Below are positions 24,868 to 33,104 of a stretch of DNA of 38,132 bases, piece after piece. The DNA lies in the NCBI GenBank assembly GCA_002420315.1, contig DIHU01000030.1, positions 1 through 38,132 on the forward strand, read 5' to 3'. This stretch comes from Akkermansiaceae bacterium UBA5688 (GTDB lineage Bacteria > Verrucomicrobiota > Verrucomicrobiia > Verrucomicrobiales > Akkermansiaceae). The notes beneath the pieces were generated by a model, which saw only the letters and a program-made list of their open reading frames with translations, made no database searches and had not been told where the DNA came from. Position numbers and translations under genes: made by a program. Each line of letters starts with the position of its first letter. Position 1 is the stretch's first letter.

Positions 24868-26556
24868 CTACCTTTTTACTGCTTCAATCCTGCCTTCAAG
24901 TAATTTAGCAGCCTGTGTTTTTTCCATTTTTTTCAAAACCCGGTGAAATCCCTCTAAGGTCGCGAGATGATTTGGACGCAAAGCAAGACCTTCACGAAAG
25001 GCATCCTCAGCCTTTTCGAGTTTCCCTTCCTGAAGGTGAAATAACCCGAGCCGCCACATCATTGGATAATCTACCGAAGGAGGGAGTAGATTAGAAGGAC
25101 TTCCTTGCCGGTCAGAGGCAGAGCGGAACCAAGTCGCAGCCGCCAGGCGAATTGCCCCAACTTCATTCTGAGCAATTAAGCCTCGAAGCTCAGGGACCAT
25201 CATCAGCAGGGTATTCATCGCCCGCGCCCAATCAGAATAACTGCTAGTCTTAGAGGCAAGCTTCTGTGTCTTACCTAAGGCATCAACCCTGAGTAAGAAT
25301 TGGTCGAAGAGAGCTTTACTACTCTTAATATCTTTATCCGCAATAGCCATTCGGACAGCTAAGTAGATTGCAATACAATTTCGGTAAGGCAAAGCGAATG
25401 ATTTATCCTTGAACCATTGTTCTTCTGGCAATGTCTCAAGAAGTTTTTGCCCCTTCTTAAATGAAGCAATATCGCTTCGGCCCATCATAATGCGTGCACC
25501 TACATTACGACCTTCCCAGAGCAGTAATCCCGCACCACGCGAGAAAAGGCGCTCCTCGTTGACTTTAATTTGAGCGAGTTCCTTTCCAACCTGTTCAGCT
25601 TTTATTTTTTCCCCTTTCATTTCATAAAGGGCGGCAAGGTAGACCTTGGCACGAATCCATCCGTCACAATCATAAAGATCTACTTTTTCTTCGTCCATGT
25701 AGGCTTGGTAAAAGTTAGCAGCATCATTCGCAGCTTGAATCGCAAGAGCTGCGTTACCACACCGAGCTTCAACATGAGCCAACATCAGGTGATATGGGGG
25801 ATATTCTGGAAGCAGCTTCACTAATTTTCGAGCCACTGGTAAAACCTCTTCTCGAAGCATTAAAACATTCCAAGGAGTCTCGGCCTGACTACTAACCCAA
25901 AACGCCATGACCGAAAGATGTTCCGGGTATTGTTCTAGGATCTTCTTGATTCCCTCATTCGCTTTTTTCTGACCGATCAATGGCTTACCTCCGCTATCAA
26001 ACCCATCCCTTTGGAGAAATAAAGAAAATAGACGAGCCTGGATATCGCCTGGATACTTTTCCGAGAGTGAATTAAAGGCCAGGCCCGCGGACCTGACACC
26101 GCTGGTCAACAAGTAGCCGGCTGCTTGAGCATATCGCTTCTCAAGATCGGACCAGCGAATCTTCTTTGCCGCGATCTCGGATTCCAGCAAGTCGAGCATT
26201 CGATCAACCGCAACCTTCCTTTCAGAGAAAAATTCATGTTGGCTTCCAGCCAAACTCATTGCGATTCCCCAATAGGCCATCAAGCAATCTGGATCGGCCT
26301 TCACTGCCTCACAAAAATGCCTATAAGCTTCAAAATCCCATGATGCATTCATTCGGCCAAGTCCTTGCGCAACGTGGCTAGCCGCTATTTCTGAGCTAGA
26401 GGAAATCGCCATATGCCCTTCACCCAGCGCTGCTATGACCTTTGGCTTCCCAAGTTTTAGAACAACCGGGTGGATGACATCTTCCACCTTAAAGTCGTTG
26501 GCACACAACTCACCCCAGAGCACAAAGTGAAATATCAAAAGTAAAGTCCTTATCAC
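24868..26556 (-). CDS. Secreted TPR-repeat protein
   Basis: A 562-residue protein with an N-terminal signal peptide (LLLIFHFVLWGELCAN) and several tetratricopeptide-like helical pairs. Clear ones are GRMNASWDFEAYRHFCEA with DCLMAYWGIAMSLAG early (about residues 66-105) and WRLGLFHLQEGKLEKAEDAF with FREGLALRPNHLATLEGF near the end. This is the widespread family of extracytoplasmic TPR proteins of unknown partner. It probably acts as a periplasmic or surface scaffold. The start is GTG at 26556, divergent from proC with about 100 bases between. The ABC-F gene follows after 83 bases. Confidence 0.85.
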   Translation of the reverse strand: MIRTLLLIFHFVLWGELCANDFKVEDVIHPVVLKLGKPKVIAALGEGHMAISSSSEIAASHVAQGLGRMNASWDFEAYRHFCEAVKADPDCLMAYWGIAMSLAGSQHEFFSERKVAVDRMLDLLESEIAAKKIRWSDLEKRYAQAAGYLLTSGVRSAGLAFNSLSEKYPGDIQARLFSLFLQRDGFDSGGKPLIGQKKANEGIKKILEQYPEHLSVMAFWVSSQAETPWNVLMLREEVLPVARKLVKLLPEYPPYHLMLAHVEARCGNAALAIQAANDAANFYQAYMDEEKVDLYDCDGWIRAKVYLAALYEMKGEKIKAEQVGKELAQIKVNEERLFSRGAGLLLWEGRNVGARIMMGRSDIASFKKGQKLLETLPEEQWFKDKSFALPYRNCIAIYLAVRMAIADKDIKSSKALFDQFLLRVDALGKTQKLASKTSSYSDWARAMNTLLMMVPELRGLIAQNEVGAIRLAAATWFRSASDRQGSPSNLLPPSVDYPMMWRLGLFHLQEGKLEKAEDAFREGLALRPNHLATLEGFHRVLKKMEKTQAAKLLEGRIEAVKR

Positions 26557-26655
26557 ACCGCAGTTCTCTGTTAATCAGACTCAATTGGCAAACAATCAAT
26601 CAACAACAAAGACCCCGGACTCGACAGCGCCCCTCAATCTAGTCAAAGCTGAAGC

Positions 26656-27456
26656 ATGACCATCGGCCTCATTGGATGTGGAAAAATGGGATCCGCCCTA
26701 ACATTGGGTGCGATCAAGAAAGGAGTATTCGAGTCCCACCAAGTTTTGGCCTACGACCCTGTCCCAAAGACCATCGCAGCGCTTGGAGACGGAATTTCAG
26801 CTGCTGAATCTCTGGAAGAAGCAATTCAAGGAAGTAATATCCTCCTCCTGTGTGTCAAGCCCTACCAAGTCTCTGAAATTCTCGCCAAAATCCCTAAGCT
26901 TGTTGAATCACCTGCAAAACTACTCGTCATCTCTATCGCAGCTGGGGTCAAGATTGAGACTATGGAGCGGAGTTGTAATCATGAAGCGCGGATCGTAAGG
27001 ACGATGCCCAATACTCCAGCTCTCGTTGGCGAGGGCGCTGCAGCCTTTACGCTAGGCAAAAACGCCACAGGTGCCGACGCCGATTTTACCGCAAAGCTTC
27101 TGGGCTCAATCGGAATCGTATATGAGGTGAAAGAATCACTGCTAGACACAGTCACTGGACTATCGGGTAGCGGACCTGCCTATGTTTACACCTTTATCGA
27201 AGCCCTAGCCGACGGAGCCCTTCTCGAAGGTTTACCCCGCGACCAAGCGCTTGCATTAGCAACCCAGACCGTTCTTGGTGCGGCACGGATGGTAGCGAAT
27301 TCCGGCGAACACCCCAGTGTTCTGCGTGACCGGGTGACTTCGCCCGGCGGAACCACCATCGCAGGACTCGCGGCACTTGAAGAAGGTGCCTTCAGATCTT
27401 CAGCGATTAACGCCGTCAAGGCAGCCACCGAAAAGGCCCGCGACCTAGGACGCTAG
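26656..27456 (+). CDS. proC: Pyrroline-5-carboxylate reductase
   Basis: NAD(P)H enzyme for the last step of proline synthesis. The 266 residues show the Rossmann start IGLIGCGKMGSAL, MPNTPALVGEGAAAF in the middle, and the family signature: SGSGPAYVYTFIEALADGA followed by TSPGGTTIAGLAALEEG. Length and layout are standard. It stands 74 bases before parA on the same strand and may be transcribed with it; the two have no known functional link. No Shine-Dalgarno is evident. Confidence 0.97.
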   Translation: MTIGLIGCGKMGSALTLGAIKKGVFESHQVLAYDPVPKTIAALGDGISAAESLEEAIQGSNILLLCVKPYQVSEILAKIPKLVESPAKLLVISIAAGVKIETMERSCNHEARIVRTMPNTPALVGEGAAAFTLGKNATGADADFTAKLLGSIGIVYEVKESLLDTVTGLSGSGPAYVYTFIEALADGALLEGLPRDQALALATQTVLGAARMVANSGEHPSVLRDRVTSPGGTTIAGLAALEEGAFRSSAINAVKAATEKARDLGR

Positions 27457-27530
27457 GTTTCAATCCCAAAAACTGCCTTTTTCCTTTCTCTTCGCATCGC
27501 CCCAAGTCAGCTTCTCTTCAGACTCTTTTA

Positions 27531-28298
27531 ATGAACATTATAGCCATTGCTAACCAGAAAGGAGGAGTGGGAAAAAGCACCACTGCAATCAACCTTTCCG
27601 GTGCCTTGGCTCAAAAGGGTAAAAAAATCCTCCTGATCGATCTTGACCCGCAAGCTAATACGACCAGTGGAATCGGTGAAGAAGCAAGCTCGACTGGCTG
27701 TCTCTATTTACCCCTCATCGGCCAAGCTCAAATTGAAGATAAAATTATTCCCACCCGAATTAAAAATTTGTCTCTAATCCCAGGTGATATGGACCTCGCC
27801 GGGGTTGAAATCGAACTCGCACAAATGCCCGATTACTTGTCCCGCCTGCGCGATTTACTGGAAAAACTAGGCAAAAAACAGGATTACGACTTTATCATTC
27901 TAGATACACCGCCTTCACTCGGAATCCTTATGACTTCCGCGCTAGCTGCTGCTGATGAGGTCATCATTCCCTTACAGTGCGAATGGTTTGGATTAGAAGG
28001 ATTGGCAAAAATCGTCCATATCATCGACCAAATTCGAGATTCAGGATCGGGAGCCTCGGTGCAGCTGGAGGGCATTCTAATGACCATGTATGACAGCCGC
28101 ACTAATCTTTCGAAAGAGGTTGTGGCTCAGGTTAAAAGTTTCCTCCCAAAACAACTCTACAAGACCCTCATTCCCCGCTCCATCCGTATCGGGGAAGCTC
28201 CCAGCTATGGTCTCACTATCTTTGAACACGACCCAAATGGAGCCGGCGCGAAGGCTTATGAAAAGCTCGCTAAGGAGTTTTTAGCGAGAAGAAAGTAA
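27531..28298 (+). CDS. parA: ParA/Soj family chromosome-partitioning ATPase
   Basis: Deviant Walker A ATPase that binds DNA as an ATP dimer and moves ParB-parS complexes or other cargo. The motif KGGVGKSTT lies at 10-18, with the signature Lys at the second position after the Gln; LIDLDPQANTT and LDTPPSLGILM give Walker A' and B. The 255 residues are the normal chromosomal Soj length without an N-terminal HTH. No ParB gene follows, and no parS consensus is seen in the window; the next gene is mreB. The last codons contain an 8-bp hairpin (28266-28288). Confidence 0.93.
   Translation: MNIIAIANQKGGVGKSTTAINLSGALAQKGKKILLIDLDPQANTTSGIGEEASSTGCLYLPLIGQAQIEDKIIPTRIKNLSLIPGDMDLAGVEIELAQMPDYLSRLRDLLEKLGKKQDYDFIILDTPPSLGILMTSALAAADEVIIPLQCEWFGLEGLAKIVHIIDQIRDSGSGASVQLEGILMTMYDSRTNLSKEVVAQVKSFLPKQLYKTLIPRSIRIGEAPSYGLTIFEHDPNGAGAKAYEKLAKEFLARRK
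28266..28288 (+). repeat. 8-bp inverted repeat inside the end of parA
   Basis: CTCGCTAA (28266-28273) pairs with TTAGCGAG (28281-28288) around a 7-base loop. It lies in the last coding stretch of parA, and no U run follows. A second hairpin with the same CTCGCT/AGCGAG core lies at 28380-28395 in the leader of mreB, so the arms could also pair with each other. Confidence 0.4.
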
Positions 28299-28309
28299 GG
28301 ACCAAGTGA

Positions 28310-28329
28310 TATTTTGTAATAGCAAAATA
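28310..28329 (+). repeat. AT-rich inverted repeat after parA
   Basis: TATTTTG (28310-28316) pairs with CAAAATA (28323-28329) around TAATAG, 11 bases after the parA stop. It is too AT-rich and lacks a T tract for a normal terminator; its role is unclear. Confidence 0.35.
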
Positions 28330-28378
28330 AATAAGCGACAAGGATGCTGCTTGACCATTCTAGGCTCTCTCTCCATCT

Positions 28379-28405
28379 TCTCGCTTCCAAGCGAGAGTGA
28401 CCTTT
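28379..28405 (+). promoter_or_regulatory. Hairpin with a short T run in the parA-mreB gap
   Basis: TCTCGCT (28379-28385) pairs with AGCGAGA (28390-28396) around a TCCA loop; GTGACC and TTTT follow. It could be a weak parA terminator or part of the mreB leader. The rest of the gap is pyrimidine-rich and shows no Shine-Dalgarno before the mreB ATG. Confidence 0.45.
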
Positions 28406-28461
28406 TGTAGCTCTCCAACCCCTTTCACCCAAACAACCTTTTTCCCAACCTAACTCCTTTT

Positions 28462-29514
28462 ATGTCAGTGTTTGCACGACTTTTTGGCCTCCTGTCGAAC
28501 GATATAGGAATTGATCTCGGCACAGCCAACACCCTTGTCAACGTCAAGGATCACGGAATCGTATTACGGGAGCCTTCTGTGGTTGCCGTAAAAGCCGGCA
28601 CCAATGAAGTCCTCGCCGTTGGAGACGATGCCAAGCGGATGCTCGGCCGAACCCCAGGTAATATCGTAGCTATTCGCCCGCTTAAGGATGGCGTTATCGC
28701 AGATTTTGAAGTGACTGAGGCGATGCTTCGCCACTTTATCAAAAAAGTAAGCAGCAAACGACGCAGCCACCCGCGCGTTGTCATCGCAATCCCATCAGGC
28801 ATCACCGAAGTTGAACGAAGAGCTGTCAAAGAATCTGCCGAACAGGCCGGGGCCCGCGAAGTTTACCTGATTGAAGAGCCCATGGCAGCAGCAATCGGAG
28901 TAGGACTGCCTGTTCAGGACCCGTCCGGAAATATGATCGTCGATATTGGCGGTGGAACAACCGAAGTCGCGCTCATTTCCCTCTCTGGCATTGTATACGC
29001 TCGCAGCGTCCGCACTGCCGGTGATGACCTCGACGAATCAATCATTTCTTACATGAAACGGGGCTATAACCTGATGATTGGTGAACGCACTGCCGAGGAT
29101 ATCAAAATCCGAATAGGATCAGCCCATACTCTCCCCAAAGAATCCTCCATGGAGGTCAAGGGGCGTGACCTCGTCTCTGGCCTACCGAAAACAATCACGA
29201 TCACTTCGGAGGAAATTCGTGAAGCCATGGCTGACCCGCTTACCACCATTGTCGATGCAGTTCGCACCACGCTAGAACGTTGCCCACCCGAACTTGCAGC
29301 CGACCTTGTTGACCGCGGACTTGTCCTTGCTGGCGGAGGAGCACTCCTCCGTGGACTTGATAAGCGGCTTCGTGAAGAAACCGGACTTCCAGTGCACGTC
29401 GCAGAGGATCCCCTTAGCGCGGTTGCCGAAGGAACCGGAAAAGTTCTTCAGGAAATTACTTTCCTGAAACGCGTTACTAATTCTGACAATGAAAAATCCG
29501 GATTCCGGAGATGA
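28462..29514 (+). CDS. mreB: Rod shape-determining protein MreB
   Basis: Bacterial actin that forms membrane-bound filaments and positions the elongasome. The 350 residues show the phosphate-1 motif GIDLGTANT (16-24), the adenosine and phosphate-2 motif IVDIGGGTTEVALIS, and RHFIKKVSSKRRSHPRVVIAIPSG in between. The N-terminal MSVFARLFG is a short amphipathic helix suited to membrane binding. It is the first gene of mreB-mreC-mreD-mrdA-rng; its stop overlaps mreC as ATGA (29511-29514). Confidence 0.97.
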   Translation: MSVFARLFGLLSNDIGIDLGTANTLVNVKDHGIVLREPSVVAVKAGTNEVLAVGDDAKRMLGRTPGNIVAIRPLKDGVIADFEVTEAMLRHFIKKVSSKRRSHPRVVIAIPSGITEVERRAVKESAEQAGAREVYLIEEPMAAAIGVGLPVQDPSGNMIVDIGGGTTEVALISLSGIVYARSVRTAGDDLDESIISYMKRGYNLMIGERTAEDIKIRIGSAHTLPKESSMEVKGRDLVSGLPKTITITSEEIREAMADPLTTIVDAVRTTLERCPPELAADLVDRGLVLAGGGALLRGLDKRLREETGLPVHVAEDPLSAVAEGTGKVLQEITFLKRVTNSDNEKSGFRR

Positions 29515-30335
29515 AGCCTCTCAATTTTCTAGCTCTAATCCTCTTTGTCGCGGGGCTCGTATGGGTTTTTACGCTAAGCGAAAAATCTGTGCGCCATATT
29601 CAGCAATCTTACTACTCGGCGATCTCCCCCCTCATATCTAAGGGAAGTGAAACCGAGGCCTTTGCTAATAAATTCTTAGAAGAAGTCGAACACTCCGCAG
29701 ATCTTGAAAAACGGATCGAGCAAGTGATCGAACAACGTGATCGCTTTAGGCTTATAGCCGGGCGGGTGCGTGAACTTGAGGCTGAAAACAATCAACTCCG
29801 GAATGCGCTAGATTTTAAAAAGAAGACTCAATTTGATGTGGTTGCAGCTCGAGTCATTCGAAAACAACCTCAAATGTGGGGAAAAACTATTGAGATCGAT
29901 CGAGGAACCGATGACGGATTCGAAGCCGATCCTCAATTTGACCTTTGCGTCCTTGCTTCAAACGGCGGCTTAGTGGGGCGCCTCCAACTTTCTGGCGAGC
30001 AAATTTCATCAGTACTTCTCATCACCGACGAGATCTCGCAGGTCTCAGCGGAAGTCGACGGTACTAGTGAAGTCGGCATCATTGTGGGCCGACAAACCAC
30101 CTTTGGCCAGACGCCTCGTTTGCGGCTGCGCTATCTCTCTAAGACCGCCATTCTCAAAAAGGGAATGAAGGTCTACACCGATGGGCGGGGGAAGTTGTTT
30201 CCTCCAAACATTCCTATCGGAACTATCGAAGACTTTGAAGTAGGCCCCGTATACGGCGAGGCGGAAATCAAACCAGCGGTTGACTTTACCAACCTGAAAA
30301 ACGTCTTCGTCATTACCGACTCTCCCGGTGGTTAA
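29511..30335 (+). CDS. mreC: Rod shape-determining protein MreC
   Basis: Periplasmic part of the elongasome that binds MreB-side partners and activates PBP2. The 274 residues have an N-terminal membrane helix (FLALILFVAGLVWVFTL), a coiled coil at about 50-105 with RVRELEAENNQLRNAL, and the two beta-barrel domains, with the typical SVLLITDEISQVSAEV and GRGKLFPPNIPIGTI segments. The ATG overlaps the mreB stop. mreD follows after 9 bases. Confidence 0.95.
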   Translation: MKPLNFLALILFVAGLVWVFTLSEKSVRHIQQSYYSAISPLISKGSETEAFANKFLEEVEHSADLEKRIEQVIEQRDRFRLIAGRVRELEAENNQLRNALDFKKKTQFDVVAARVIRKQPQMWGKTIEIDRGTDDGFEADPQFDLCVLASNGGLVGRLQLSGEQISSVLLITDEISQVSAEVDGTSEVGIIVGRQTTFGQTPRLRLRYLSKTAILKKGMKVYTDGRGKLFPPNIPIGTIEDFEVGPVYGEAEIKPAVDFTNLKNVFVITDSPGG

Positions 30336-30344
30336 GACAAAGAC

Positions 30345-30905
30345 ATGCTCCTTTATTCCATAAGTCTAGTTGGCCTCCTTCTCCTGAGCTGTATTATTCA
30401 GCAGTTCCTTCCGTCTGTCTCTTCTTGGTATGACGCAAGGATTCTTATTCTTCCCCTGATTGTCCTCTGTGGATCAGTCACCGTCTCAACCGGAATTATG
30501 CTAATCCTCGCCTATCTGGGAGGCTTTCTGTGGGATGCTCAACAAATCCTCTCTGTCACTCAAGGCGACCCCATCGTATATCAAAATTCGCCAGATTCCC
30601 TTCAATTTGGCTATTCCGTAATACTCTACACTCTGATGGGGTTTTTAATGCAGGGAATTCGACCGATTTTTCGAGAAGGCAAATGGTATCTTTCCGCCAT
30701 ACTCGCCGGAGTTTCTATTTTTCTTTATCTCTTTGTGGAGTACCTTCTTCGCGGTTTTGTTGGTGGTGGATTCCACCAAAATGACGGAATGATCCAACAA
30801 ATTTGGGCTACCTCGGTTCTGACGATGCTACTCTCTCCTCTTATTTTTTGGATCTTATTCCGCGTTGCCGATCTTTGTGGTCACACTATTCGTTATCAAA
30901 AATAG
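30345..30905 (+). CDS. mreD: Rod shape-determining protein MreD (putative)
   Basis: A 186-residue integral membrane protein with about five to six hydrophobic helices, such as LLYSISLVGLLLLSCIIQQF, ILILPLIVLCGSV and TGIMLILAYLGGFLWDA. MreD sequences are very divergent; the call rests on size, membrane topology and its place between mreC and mrdA. It is expected to join MreC and PBP2 in the elongasome. A short gap of 4 bases separates its stop from the mrdA ATG. Confidence 0.85.
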   Translation: MLLYSISLVGLLLLSCIIQQFLPSVSSWYDARILILPLIVLCGSVTVSTGIMLILAYLGGFLWDAQQILSVTQGDPIVYQNSPDSLQFGYSVILYTLMGFLMQGIRPIFREGKWYLSAILAGVSIFLYLFVEYLLRGFVGGGFHQNDGMIQQIWATSVLTMLLSPLIFWILFRVADLCGHTIRYQK

Positions 30906-30909
30906 AATT

Positions 30910-33066
30910 ATGGAACCAAAGTATCGCATAAGACTCTATTTGCTCACCGCCCTCATTCTGATGGGTTGTGGTACTCTTCTTTCGCGGCTTTACGAATTTC
31001 AGATCGACCGTCGAGCCCAGTTCGTCGGCAAGATCCCAATCACCCATACGGTAGAAATTCGTGAACCGGGAGCTCGTGGTCGTATTGTCGATCGAAACGG
31101 CGTAGTTCTCGCCCGCAATCGTAGGTCCTATGAGATCGTCTTTAATCTTGAGGATATTTACGTCGGCTACAAGGAATACAAAAAATCTCTTGCTGATGAA
31201 AACGAAGACATCGATCAGGATGAAAAACCACTTCTGGCTGTAGCTAAAAATAAAGCTCTAGACGAAGAAATGATTGTGGAAGCTGTTCGCGAATGGGTAA
31301 TACCCCAACTCGAATCATTCGGCCTCTCCGGCCAACGATACACAAAAAATATCGGAACTCACTACAAGACCTATCGTGGTCTTGTCCCTTATCGCTACAG
31401 GCAAGATCTAACGGCAGAGCAATTTGCAAAAATAGCGGTTCGAAGTCACGAGATTCCTGGCGTAGAAGTACGCGTTATGCCCCGGCGTGTTTATCCATAC
31501 GGCGCCCTCGCCGGACACATTATCGGCTACGTTAAACAATGGGAGAAAGGCGACATTCCTGACGAATATCGAGGGAGCCAAAACAAGAATAAACACTTTC
31601 AAGGAGACGCCAAGGGGCTGACTGGCGTTGAATTTACAACCGATGAATTCTTGAAGGGGAAAGCTGGCAAACGAATCCTTGTTCGTAATGAGAGAAACAA
31701 AGTTATTGCAACTGAAGACTATCAACCTGCTCGTGAGGGCGCCGAGGTCCAACTCACCATCGACAGCAGGATCCAACTGATTGTCGCAAACGTTATGCGC
31801 CTGATCGGACGCGGCGCTGCCGTGGTAATGGATCCAAACACCGGCGAAGTTCTTGCTATGGTTTCTGTTCCCAACTTTGACCCTAACGACTTCATTCCCG
31901 CTATTACAGAGACTCGTTTTTCGGAGTATAACACAAATCGGGCGCGCCCCCTTATAAACCGCGCCATTGGGCGCTACATCCCGGGTTCTACCTTCAAACT
32001 CCCCACCGCAATCGCCGCGGCCTGCCACGAGAAGACAAATTCCTGGCACAACTGCCTGGGATTCAGCCAGTTTGGAAAAACAAAGATTCGCTGCTGGAAA
32101 ACCTATGGGCATGGCTCCCTCAGCCTGACCGATTCCATCCAGCGATCCTGTAATCCCTTTTTTATGTCACTTGCGGGAACTCTAGGCTCTAAAGCTATGA
32201 TAAGCACCTTTGAACTAGTCGGCTTTGGCAAGAAATCTGGTATCCTACTCCCCTCCGAAGACCCCGGATTTCTCCCAGGAAGCGACACTTGGAGACGTGA
32301 ATATCCGGGGGCATCAATTACCCGAGCAACTCTTGCCCAGTTTGCAATTGGCCAGAGCCAATCCCTCGCCACCCCGCTTCAAGTCTGTTCCGTTGCAGCT
32401 ACAATCGCTAACGGAGGAAAATACTACCAACCTCGAATTGTCCGTCGTATTCTTGGTGCAGACTCAAAAGGAGAATTACAAGTTCTCAAAGAAAATATTC
32501 CAATTGTTAAAACGAACCTAATGGATGAAGGCGTCAGCAAGGCGGAAATGGACATCATCCGGCTGGGGATGTGGAAAGCGGTCAATGAGCTAGGAGGAAC
32601 TGCTACTAAGGTTGCGCTAAAGAATGTTTTCGTTGCCGCAAAAACAGGAACAGCTCAGACGGGAAAGACAAACATTGAGCATACCCACAATGCCTGGACC
32701 ACTTCCTTCGCACCTTTCGAGAATCCTCGCTACTCCATCTGCGTGATGGTTGAGAATGGTAAGAGCGGAGGCGCGGTGGCCGGAGTTCTTTCCCAGAGAA
32801 TCTATCGCGAAATTTTCAATATGGAGGCTGGACTTAACACGCGAATCACCCGCCTCGGAACCTATGCGGGCAACTTCGACGCCTTCGAGAAAATTGAAAT
32901 TCCCGAAGGCGAAATCTATTCTTTGACTAATAATGATGAAGGTGAAACCGGCGATGAAATCGACGACGTCCTTCTCCCCGAGGAGCAACCTGCTTTGGTC
33001 ACTCCAAATCAACCTCTTCTCCCATCAATCGCACCGACTCCTGATCAAGAAGCGGACAGCAACTAA
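30910..33066 (+). CDS. mrdA: Penicillin-binding protein 2 (elongation transpeptidase)
   Basis: Class B PBP that cross-links peptidoglycan during rod elongation. Numbered from ATG 30910 (718 residues): a membrane anchor at about 9-26, the dimerisation domain with GARGRIVDRNGVVLARN, and RVYPYGALAGHIIGYV before the catalytic part. Active-site motifs are STFK with nucleophile Ser360 (360-363), SCN (413-415) and KTGT (578-581). An acidic, Pro-rich C-terminal tail of about 50 residues is extra. An ATG at 30865 in the same frame lies within mreD; I prefer 30910, directly before the anchor. No rodA follows; rng does. Confidence 0.95.
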   Translation: MEPKYRIRLYLLTALILMGCGTLLSRLYEFQIDRRAQFVGKIPITHTVEIREPGARGRIVDRNGVVLARNRRSYEIVFNLEDIYVGYKEYKKSLADENEDIDQDEKPLLAVAKNKALDEEMIVEAVREWVIPQLESFGLSGQRYTKNIGTHYKTYRGLVPYRYRQDLTAEQFAKIAVRSHEIPGVEVRVMPRRVYPYGALAGHIIGYVKQWEKGDIPDEYRGSQNKNKHFQGDAKGLTGVEFTTDEFLKGKAGKRILVRNERNKVIATEDYQPAREGAEVQLTIDSRIQLIVANVMRLIGRGAAVVMDPNTGEVLAMVSVPNFDPNDFIPAITETRFSEYNTNRARPLINRAIGRYIPGSTFKLPTAIAAACHEKTNSWHNCLGFSQFGKTKIRCWKTYGHGSLSLTDSIQRSCNPFFMSLAGTLGSKAMISTFELVGFGKKSGILLPSEDPGFLPGSDTWRREYPGASITRATLAQFAIGQSQSLATPLQVCSVAATIANGGKYYQPRIVRRILGADSKGELQVLKENIPIVKTNLMDEGVSKAEMDIIRLGMWKAVNELGGTATKVALKNVFVAAKTGTAQTGKTNIEHTHNAWTTSFAPFENPRYSICVMVENGKSGGAVAGVLSQRIYREIFNMEAGLNTRITRLGTYAGNFDAFEKIEIPEGEIYSLTNNDEGETGDEIDDVLLPEEQPALVTPNQPLLPSIAPTPDQEADSN

Positions 33067-33104
33067 CAAACGGAAAACTCAACTTTAAAGAATAATTTAA
33101 TCAT

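Noticed and set aside
24416..24946. Long plus-strand frame of 176 codons over the ABC-F gene
   Set aside because: It is antisense to a well-supported ABC-F gene, its composition is that of a shadow frame, and it crosses into the TPR gene.
31408..32112. Minus-strand frame of 234 codons inside mrdA
   Set aside because: The opposite strand carries all PBP2 motifs; the antisense product matches nothing I know.
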